A stretch of DNA of 33,845 bases, taken from Nitrospira sp. GTDB lineage: Bacteria > Nitrospirota > Nitrospiria > Nitrospirales > Nitrospiraceae. This document shows positions 25,716-33,845 of the stretch, piece by piece. Within the stretch, counting starts at the first letter, position 1; each line of letters starts with the position of its first letter. Made by a program: the position numbers and the translations under genes. The notes under the pieces were generated by a model that was not told where the DNA came from, did no database searches, and saw only the letters and a program-made list of their open reading frames with translations. The DNA is taken from the NCBI GenBank assembly GCA_019636875.1, contig JAHBWR010000029.1, positions 1-33,845 on the forward strand, written 5' to 3'.

Positions 25716-26680
25716 ACTGCCGCCCCCAACAGCCCGGCCCCAGGCAGCGTAAAGATCCAGGCGGAAAAGATCTTCCTCGTGACTCCCCATCGAACCGCTG
25801 ATAACCGCTTCGTCGATCCTACACCCAGGATCGAAGAAGTAATGGTGTGTGTCGTACTGACCGGAAGTCCGAAGTGAGCCGTGAATAGTAGGACCGCGGC
25901 TGCCCCGGTCTCGGCAGCAAAACCATGAACAGGCTCAAGCTTGACCATCTTGATTCCCAACGTCTTGATGATACGCCATCCACCCACGGTCGTTCCAAGA
26001 CCCATGGCCAGCGCGCAGGACACGATTACCCACGTCGGCACTTCAGAGGTGGTCAATTGCCCGGAGGCGACCAAGGCGAGTGTAATGATTCCCATCACCT
26101 TTTGAGCATCGTTGGCTCCGTGACTGAACGCCATGAAACTTGCGGAAACAATTTGAAGCCGACTAAATATCTTCGTAGCGACCCCTCGGTGCACCTTAAA
26201 AAAGACCCGACTGACGAGAACCATGATAAGAAACCCCATCACAAACCCCATCAAGGGGGAGACGATCATGGCTTCAAGAATTTTGCGCAGACCTTGAAAC
26301 TGAACGACCGCCCACCCACCGTGGGCCACGGCCGAGCCGACAAGGCCCCCAATCAGCGCATGCGACGAACTGGTGGGTAATCCCAAGAGAAGCGTGAAGA
26401 AATTCCACAGAATAGCTCCGCCCATCGCTGCCGCCACCACGGCATTGGTAATGGCATCGGGGAACACGATGCCGCCCCCGATCATTTTTGCCACAGCCGT
26501 AGAGAAGAAGGCCCCGGCGACGTTCAACAGACCTGCCAATAACACGGCGGCGACCGGACTCAGCACACGCGTGGACACAACCGTTGCCACCGCGTTTGCA
26601 CAATCGTGCCATCCATTCGAAAAATCGAACAGAAGAGCCAGAACCACTGTGAGCAAGAGCAATCCGCTGAGTTCCGTCAT
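25688..26680 (-). CDS. pit: PiT-family inorganic phosphate permease
   Basis: The 330-residue membrane protein belongs to the PiT family of cation-coupled, low-affinity phosphate transporters. Seen: the N-terminal hallmark NGWHDCANAVATVVSTRVLS, the repeat-related ASFMAFSHGANDAQKVMGII, the GLPTSSSHALIGGLVGSA and GLPVSTTHTITSSILGVGS pairs, and about ten hydrophobic segments. This is a compact bacterial form. It lies about 100 nt downstream of the DUF47 gene, a common pairing in which the DUF47 protein tunes the permease. The gene ends inside the 3' end of the phoR-like gene. Confidence 0.93.
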   Translation of the reverse strand: MTELSGLLLLTVVLALLFDFSNGWHDCANAVATVVSTRVLSPVAAVLLAGLLNVAGAFFSTAVAKMIGGGIVFPDAITNAVVAAAMGGAILWNFFTLLLGLPTSSSHALIGGLVGSAVAHGGWAVVQFQGLRKILEAMIVSPLMGFVMGFLIMVLVSRVFFKVHRGVATKIFSRLQIVSASFMAFSHGANDAQKVMGIITLALVASGQLTTSEVPTWVIVSCALAMGLGTTVGGWRIIKTLGIKMVKLEPVHGFAAETGAAAVLLFTAHFGLPVSTTHTITSSILGVGSTKRLSAVRWGVTRKIFSAWIFTLPGAGLLGAAVYALLASLQ

Positions 26681-26784
26681 ATCGCGTCGAACGACTGAGA
26701 GCCGGTTGGGCCCCCCTGGCCGTGTCTATAGGAAGGATCTGGGGAGGAAGAGCGTTCAACAATCAGCATGGCGTTCCTTGCTGG

Positions 26785-27405
26785 TTACGTTTGCTTGAGG
26801 ACAATGCGCTCGATCACATTGGCAACATCTTCGCAGCGGTCTGTTCCATCCTCCATCGTTTCGTAAATTTCTTTCCATTTGATCACCGTAATAGGATTCG
26901 GCTCCTTCTCGAAGAGGTCTGAAATCGCATCACGTGACACGCGATCCGCTTCATTCTCCAGACTGTTGACTTGCACAGTGAACTCTTTGATTTCGGCATG
27001 CGATAACCCAATTCCATCGACCCCACGGCCGACCGCGACGCACGCTCGGTGGAGAATATCAGCCAGCCGAATCGCACTAGCGGTGGGCTGTTCGATCTTG
27101 TAAATGGCGCAGCGATCCGCCACGGCTTCCACCGCATCCAGAATATCGTCCAATGCGCTAGCCAGATCGTGGATATCTTCACGGTCTATGGGAGTAATGA
27201 ACGTCTGATTCAGACGGACGGCAATATCATGAGTAATTCCGTCACCGACATGTTCCACGTCCTTAATCTTCAACGTCTTTTCTTGGACGTTCGTATAGGT
27301 TTCCATCAATTCCTTGAGCAGACGGCTTCCTTCTATGACGTTGTGGGCCGCTTGTTTCAGCAGATCGAAAAAGGCCTCTTCTTTGGGGATTAGACCGAAC
27401 ATCAT
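26785..27405 (-). CDS. DUF47 (PhoU-like) Pit accessory protein
   Basis: The 206-residue, mostly helical product matches the DUF47/TIGR00153 family, distant relatives of PhoU. Family-like features are FGLIPKEEAFFDLLKQAA at the start, KDVEHVGDGITHD, and TPIDREDIHDLASALDDILD, with metal-binding-type acidic motifs, and the late WKEIYETMEDGTDRCEDVAN. These proteins are usually encoded beside pit and are thought to regulate phosphate uptake; some may link it to the PhoBR system. Two adjacent ATGs open the frame; the first is used here. AGGAG lies about 11 nt upstream. Confidence 0.9.
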   Translation of the reverse strand: MMFGLIPKEEAFFDLLKQAAHNVIEGSRLLKELMETYTNVQEKTLKIKDVEHVGDGITHDIAVRLNQTFITPIDREDIHDLASALDDILDAVEAVADRCAIYKIEQPTASAIRLADILHRACVAVGRGVDGIGLSHAEIKEFTVQVNSLENEADRVSRDAISDLFEKEPNPITVIKWKEIYETMEDGTDRCEDVANVIERIVLKQT

Positions 27406-27482
27406 GGTCTCTCACACTCCTGAGTCGAATGCGTGTGCCGGTGATGCGCTTGTACGTAGACCAGGTGGCTCATCCGCGGTTC

Positions 27483-28481
27483 CTACCAGCGAACAAGGCT
27501 GGTCGCCCACGTCAGCCCCCCACCAAAACTGCCGAGAAGCAGCAGATCTCCGGGTGAAACGTTTCCACTGCGAACCGCGTCATCGAGCGCGATCGGTAGA
27601 GATGCTGAGGACGTGTTGCCGTATCGTTCGATCACCGATGCCAGGCGATCGCGGCTGACTCCTAAGCGATCGGCGATGTGAGACAAGATCCGCCCGTTCG
27701 CCTGATGGAGGACTACCTGTCTGACATCCTCAGAACGAACGCCAAATTCCTTTAGGATGTCCTGTACCGCACGTTCGACTCGTCGAACGGCCAAACGAAA
27801 AAGCGGAGCCCCATGCATGCGAAGCGCATGCCCCTTTGTTTTGAACGCCTCAGATGTCAGCGGCATCCTTGACCCACCGCTAGGAACGCGGATAAGTCCG
27901 TGGTGTGCCCCATCGGCATATAACTTGACGCTGAGAATCCCTCGCCACTCAGGGCTGCGATCGTCTTCACCTCGGACGAGAACGGCTCCAGCGCCGTCTC
28001 CGAACAACAGGGTCGTCGCTTTATCCTGGTAATCCAGGGATCGCGATTTCACTTCCGCCCCAATGACCAGGCAGGTCCGCACCTGGGTGCTCTGAATCAT
28101 GGCCTGCGCCATGGAAAGGGCGTACAAAAACCCTGAGCAGGAGGCAGAGACATCAAACGCTCGAATTTGTTTACATCCCAAGCCTCGCTGGACCGCGCAC
28201 GCGGTGGATGGGAACGCCATGTCAGGGGAGGTTGTGGACAGGATAATGGCGTCGACAGAAGAAGGCGCACACCCTGCAGCCTCCAGAGCTTGACGCCCAG
28301 CAACAATGGCCATGTCGGACGACGCTTCATGCTCCGCAACCCAACGACGAGTCCGAATACCAGTGAGCCGTTCAATACTGACCGGAGAGACCCCTGTCAT
28401 CCCGGCGAGCTCTTCGTTGGTAACCACACGGGACGGTAAATGGCTGCCTGTGCCAATAAGCCTGGCTCGGATCATCTTCAT
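27483..28481 (-). CDS. fabH: beta-ketoacyl-ACP synthase III
   Basis: FabH starts fatty acid synthesis by condensing acetyl-CoA with malonyl-ACP. The 332-residue product has the full catalytic triad: Cys115 in DVSASCSGFLYAL, His259 in VVLHQANGRI and Asn289 in RYGNTSSASLP, plus the N-terminal GTGSHLPSRVVTNEEL and the C-terminal GSFGGGLTWATSLVRW. These fit true FabH more than thiolases or long-chain OleA types. It is the first gene of a minus-strand unit with DUF47 and pit, behind a near-consensus promoter. Other fab genes (plsX, fabD) are not adjacent, so it might be an extra copy for a special lipid. Confidence 0.93.
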   Translation of the reverse strand: MKMIRARLIGTGSHLPSRVVTNEELAGMTGVSPVSIERLTGIRTRRWVAEHEASSDMAIVAGRQALEAAGCAPSSVDAIILSTTSPDMAFPSTACAVQRGLGCKQIRAFDVSASCSGFLYALSMAQAMIQSTQVRTCLVIGAEVKSRSLDYQDKATTLLFGDGAGAVLVRGEDDRSPEWRGILSVKLYADGAHHGLIRVPSGGSRMPLTSEAFKTKGHALRMHGAPLFRLAVRRVERAVQDILKEFGVRSEDVRQVVLHQANGRILSHIADRLGVSRDRLASVIERYGNTSSASLPIALDDAVRSGNVSPGDLLLLGSFGGGLTWATSLVRW

Positions 28482-28532
28482 AAACCACGAGCATGTTTTA
28501 CAAAATAATGGACGCTGCTACCGCGGCGGGGA

Positions 28533-28561
28533 ATTATAGGGAGCATCAGCGGACGGGTCAA
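28533..28561 (-). promoter_or_regulatory. near-consensus sigma70 promoter for fabH-DUF47-pit
   Basis: On the minus strand TTGACC (28561-28556), a 17-nt spacer and a perfect TATAAT (28538-28533). Transcription would start near 28526, giving a leader of about 45 nt. This is the best promoter in the window. Confidence 0.68.
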
Positions 28562-28615
28562 CCAAACTAACCGTGTCATTGATTTTTACCGCTTTCCTTG
28601 CTATGTGTGGTAGGT

Positions 28616-29608
28616 ATGAATGCATTACGTTCTCCCCTTGATATCCTTTCGTCACCTACGCTGTCACGCCTTTGGCTGGTTGGGTGTCTCACACTAGGGT
28701 CCGTGTTCTTGGTCTCCTGTGCCGGTGATATCACTCCCAGCGACGTGCGGAGTGGGCTCAAGAAGGTCATCGGTGGAACGGATGAGCAAATTTTCATCGG
28801 TGATACCCTCGACAACCACTACCATCCCAATGTCATCATGAAGCGGGGGGAAGCGTATTTTGAGAAAGAGGAATATGCGGAGGCCCTCGTCGAGTACAAC
28901 CACTTCATGGACCTTCATCGCAATCACGTCCTGGCTCCCTATGCGGCATTCAGAATCGGTGAAATTCATGTCATGATGGCAAAGACGATCGACCGAGACC
29001 CTGAACCAATGCACAAGGCCATCGCCGCATTCGAACAGATGAGAAGAGACTTCCCCGGTAGCCGCTACGACGCGCAAGCGCAGCAAAAACTCGAGGAGTG
29101 CCACGATTGGATCGCTCAAATGCACCTCTTCGTGGGACAATTTTATTACCGACGGGGTTCATATCTTGCCGCCGCGCACCGGTTCGGACAGGTCATCAAA
29201 ACCTATCCCGATAAACCCGCTGCTTCAGATGCCCTGTATTATCAAGCCAAGGCGTACCACGAAATGGGGGCCGACGATTGGGCAAAAGATAATCTCGTCG
29301 CCCTCCTGGACAAATATCCAAACAGTACCGCCTCCGATGCCGGGAGCACGTTGTTGGAAAAAATCGGTGGGGCTCCCTCTAAAACGCTCCTTGCGCAGAA
29401 ATCGGATCCGGTTTCTGTGTCCGATGCCGCTCCGACGGCTATTCCAACCGGTTCATCCCGAATTCCTCACCAACCATCGGAATCCTCATCGCCCACTTCG
29501 ACAATCGGGACACTTGGTGTTCCCCAAGCCCTCAGCCAGCCATCTACTCCTTCTGCGGACACGTTTGGAAACACCTTCACTGCCTGTCGACTTGGCGCCT
29601 GGTGCTAA
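28616..29608 (+). CDS. BamD-like TPR outer-membrane lipoprotein
   Basis: The 330-residue product has a lipoprotein signal (LTLGSVFLVSC, lipidated Cys35) and about five TPR-like helical repeats (65-235: KRGEAYFEKEEYAEALVEYN, YRRGSYLAAAHRFGQVIKTY, YYQAKAYHEMGADDWAKDNL). These are arranged as in BamD (YfiO), the BAM-complex lipoprotein that helps fold outer-membrane barrels. An unusual Ser/Pro/Thr-rich tail follows (about 255-330). The longest frame begins at a TTG (28598); the ATG at 28616 is preferred. It is divergent from fabH. Identification as BamD is likely but not certain, since other TPR lipoproteins look similar. Confidence 0.75.
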   Translation: MNALRSPLDILSSPTLSRLWLVGCLTLGSVFLVSCAGDITPSDVRSGLKKVIGGTDEQIFIGDTLDNHYHPNVIMKRGEAYFEKEEYAEALVEYNHFMDLHRNHVLAPYAAFRIGEIHVMMAKTIDRDPEPMHKAIAAFEQMRRDFPGSRYDAQAQQKLEECHDWIAQMHLFVGQFYYRRGSYLAAAHRFGQVIKTYPDKPAASDALYYQAKAYHEMGADDWAKDNLVALLDKYPNSTASDAGSTLLEKIGGAPSKTLLAQKSDPVSVSDAAPTAIPTGSSRIPHQPSESSSPTSTIGTLGVPQALSQPSTPSADTFGNTFTACRLGAWC

Positions 29609-29750
29609 TCGAGCAGATATAGGGCGGAACGAAGCCTGGGTCATACCCAGCCATAGCGGCAACAGAGGCTAGGTTGGCCCCCCAATCAGATTGCGGTCTT
29701 CGTAGGAGGAAGGCTAACCAGGCAGAACGGGGGGGTGAGATCGAGGCTCG

Positions 29751-30497
29751 CTACTGGCCGAGATACCAACCGATCCCATATCGTTCCAAGAAACTCGTCA
29801 CCATCGTGAGTGAATTCGCGTAGATCATCACGCCGACGAGGATCAACATCACCCCGCTCACCGTTGATACTCCCCACAGATAGGCGCGCACTTCTTTGAA
29901 ATAGGCGAGAAATCGATCCACTCCCAACGCCGTCAGGAAGAGCGGCAAGCCCAAGCCGAGCGAGTAAAAGGTCAACAGCACGACCCCGTTGAGAAGTGAA
30001 TCGGTGGTACCCGCATAGAGAAGAATGGATCCCAGCACCGGTCCGACGCAGGGTGTCCATCCCGCAGCAAAGGCTACTCCGATCAAGAATGACCCCAGGT
30101 ATCCAGCCGGTCTGTTACGGAACTGATACCGATGTTCCATCTTCAGGAACGTGAGATTCAGAATCCCAAGGAGATACAGGCCGAACACGATGATCAAAAT
30201 GCCTCCGATTCGCCGAATGAGGTCCTGATACGTAATTAAGAGCTGCCCCAAAAAGCTCGCTGATGCTCCAAAGGCGATGAAGACCGACGAAAATCCCGCG
30301 ATGAACAGCAGGGAGTTCACGACAATCGCCTTCCTGAATTTTATGCGCTCAGACGCGTCGGTGAGCTGTTCGACCGAAAGCCCTGTGATGTACGAGATAT
30401 AACTTGGCACCAACGGCAGCACACATGGAGAAACGAATGAGAGCAGCCCCGCGGAAAATGCAGCAATCAGAGAGATCTGTGGGATGGATTGTGTCAT
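29751..30497 (-). CDS. ccdA: CcdA-family thiol-disulfide transmembrane transporter
   Basis: CcdA passes electrons from cytoplasmic thioredoxin across the inner membrane to periplasmic thiol reductants used in cytochrome c maturation. The 248-residue product has six membrane segments with the two redox cysteines Cys25 (FVSPCVLPLVPSY) and Cys150 (AAGWTPCVGPVLGSIL), one in each repeat, as in the short DsbD-beta type. It follows tlpA by 2 nt, so the pair is one reducing unit. This fits the many CXXCH cytochromes in the window. Confidence 0.94.
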   Translation of the reverse strand: MTQSIPQISLIAAFSAGLLSFVSPCVLPLVPSYISYITGLSVEQLTDASERIKFRKAIVVNSLLFIAGFSSVFIAFGASASFLGQLLITYQDLIRRIGGILIIVFGLYLLGILNLTFLKMEHRYQFRNRPAGYLGSFLIGVAFAAGWTPCVGPVLGSILLYAGTTDSLLNGVVLLTFYSLGLGLPLFLTALGVDRFLAYFKEVRAYLWGVSTVSGVMLILVGVMIYANSLTMVTSFLERYGIGWYLGQ

Positions 30498-30499
30498 CG

Positions 30500-31054
30500 C
30501 TATGATTTCATCAGCTCCTGTATCAATTCACGGGCTTCAGGTGACGCCCAATCGCGAGCGCCAAAGATTTTCTGCCGCACAACCCCTTGGCGGTCAAGCA
30601 TGAAGGTGATCGGCAATGTCCGCGCTCCATACGCCAACCCTGTGCGGTACTCCGAGTCATGGAGAATGGGAAAGGTCAATCCCAGTCGCTCTTGAAACGG
30701 CCCTGTCACAGCCGGACCCTGTACATCGGTTGACACGGCGAGAATTTCAAATTCCCGTCGTGGAAACGTTTGATATAGCTGTTCCATGGCCGGCATCTCG
30801 ATGCGACAGGGCCCACACCAGGTTGCCCAGAAGTTCAGGAGAACGACTTTGCCTCTGAATTGTGACAGGCTCCTCACTTTTCCGGTGAGGTCGCGCAGAG
30901 TAAAGTTGGGTGCTTCGTCACCGACTTGAACCACACCCCGTTCAAGCGCAGATCGTTTCCCAGACTGGGCTGGCTCCGCCCCAGCGAAAGGCCCCAGGAC
31001 GATCCCACCAGCAACCACAAGTGCTAAGAACGGTGCAGCGAGATGATGTCCCAT
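30500..31054 (-). CDS. TlpA/ResA-like periplasmic thiol-disulfide oxidoreductase
   Basis: The 184-residue product has a signal or anchor sequence (LALVVAGGIVLGPFAGA) and a thioredoxin-like domain of the TlpA/ResA family, with NFWATWCGPC (Cys80, Cys83) and the later RTLPITFMLDRQG with cis-Pro. It probably takes electrons from CcdA and keeps the CXXCH cysteines of apocytochromes reduced. No SD is visible before the ATG. A 15-bp palindrome lies 23 nt upstream and a promoter about 100 nt upstream. Naming as ResA or CcmG-like would need a tree. Confidence 0.9.
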   Translation of the reverse strand: MGHHLAAPFLALVVAGGIVLGPFAGAEPAQSGKRSALERGVVQVGDEAPNFTLRDLTGKVRSLSQFRGKVVLLNFWATWCGPCRIEMPAMEQLYQTFPRREFEILAVSTDVQGPAVTGPFQERLGLTFPILHDSEYRTGLAYGARTLPITFMLDRQGVVRQKIFGARDWASPEARELIQELMKS

Positions 31055-31077
31055 AATTGCTTTACTTTAATAGTACT

Positions 31078-31092
31078 TGCCGAGACTCGGCA
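31078..31092. promoter_or_regulatory. 15-bp perfect palindrome upstream of tlpA (possible operator)
   Basis: TGCCGAG-A-CTCGGCA is a perfect inverted repeat with a 1-nt centre. On the minus strand it fills the spacer between TAACTC and TACTAT (31070-31075), so a regulator bound here could act on a start site just before the tlpA ATG. In RNA it could only form a tight hairpin. It looks like an operator; no regulator gene is nearby. Confidence 0.4.
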
Positions 31093-31155
31093 GAGTTACG
31101 GTCTTATGATCGCTACGTGTGCTCGACTCCCCGGTAATTTCTGACAATCTTATCC

Positions 31156-31185
31156 ATGTTACAAGTCTCCGAAAACCTGAGTCAA
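31156..31185 (-). promoter_or_regulatory. sigma70-like promoter for tlpA-ccdA
   Basis: On the minus strand TTGACT (31185-31180), an 18-nt spacer and TAACAT (31161-31156). The context TTGACTCAGGTTTT closely matches the shc promoter, which also sits about 100 nt before its gene. Confidence 0.42.
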
Positions 31186-31366
31186 GCTAACGGCTTGTGG
31201 AACTTTTTCAACCGCCTATCTCCGAAGTGATAGACAAACTCGATTGATGTCTCTAAAATCAGCAGAGCTTGTGCGTGGCTCGTCATTCAGCACCACATCC
31301 TCACATTCATATTAACGACAGACAGAATCACGGCAGCTTTTCATAACCTGAACCCACGAGGGGCAT
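31186..31366 (+). other. leader region of metK
   Basis: No gene is supported in this part of the 312-nt divergent tlpA/metK gap. A TATTAA at about 31310 is a weak -10 without a good -35. CGAGGGG just before the ATG is a usable SD. I looked for a SAM or SAH riboswitch core and saw none I could support. Confidence 0.3.

Positions 31367-33845
<2,479 letters not shown>

Noticed and set aside
27406-28532. Pho box for PhoB control of the fabH-DUF47-pit unit or of phoB
   Set aside because: No pair of CTGTCAT-like direct repeats was seen in the gaps checked.
29636-29650. CTGGGT-CAT-ACCCAG hairpin after the BamD-like gene
   Set aside because: Only 6 bp, a 3-nt loop and no T tract; too weak to call a terminator.
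31055-31366. SAM or SAH riboswitch upstream of metK
   Set aside because: No riboswitch core or matching set of stems could be recognised. A covariance-model scan would be decisive.

Overview
The window looks like chromosomal DNA of a Gram-negative, hopanoid-making, c-type-cytochrome-rich bacterium. The best guess is a member of Nitrospirota close to Nitrospira. The mix supports this: squalene-hopene cyclase, MEP-pathway isoprenoid genes, Mla lipid transport, multiheme and copper proteins, and System II-type cytochrome maturation. The taxonomy is inferred from gene content, not from a marker search. No phage, insertion sequence, CRISPR array or rRNA/tRNA gene is visible.

Region 1 (1-10.4 kb, all minus strand) is the most coherent block. 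Reading downstream from a good sigma70-like promoter at 10361-10389, it holds squalene-hopene cyclase (shc/hpnF), a hopanoid-type nucleoside phosphorylase (hpnG), mlaE, mlaF, mlaD, mlaC, a POTRA-less Omp85-type barrel, dxs and ispG (cut by the window edge). shc/hpnG and hpnG/mlaE each overlap by 4 nt, so hopanoid synthesis and an inner-to-outer-membrane lipid transporter appear to be translated as one unit. Isoprenoid precursor genes follow on the same strand.

Region 2 (10.8-13.3 kb, plus) has a membrane protein fusing a CopD-like domain, a cytochrome c domain and a cysteine-less redoxin-like domain with a Met/His tail, followed by an RlpA-family lipoprotein. Region 3 (13.4-18.4 kb, minus) has smc and ispH. 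Region 4 (18.7-22.0 kb, plus) is an electron-transfer or copper cluster: a tetraheme cytochrome c, two cupredoxin-like exported proteins that lack the usual axial Met, a 45-codon small ORF coupled to the second one, and an unrecognised 135-residue protein. An O-methyltransferase follows.

Region 5 (23.1-28.6 kb) is a phosphate module. A PhoB/PhoR-type two-component pair (plus) converges on a fabH-DUF47-pit operon (minus), and the kinase and transporter genes overlap tail to tail. Region 6 (28.6-31.2 kb) has a BamD-like TPR lipoprotein and a tlpA-ccdA pair for periplasmic thiol reduction, probably serving the haem-binding CXXCH sites of the cytochromes. Region 7 (31.4 kb to the end) holds metK and ahcY of the activated methyl cycle, separated by a strong intrinsic hairpin; ahcY runs off the window.

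Several start codons were moved inward from the longest open frame, using Shine-Dalgarno (SD) sites, signal peptides and promoter positions. Reasons are given per gene.
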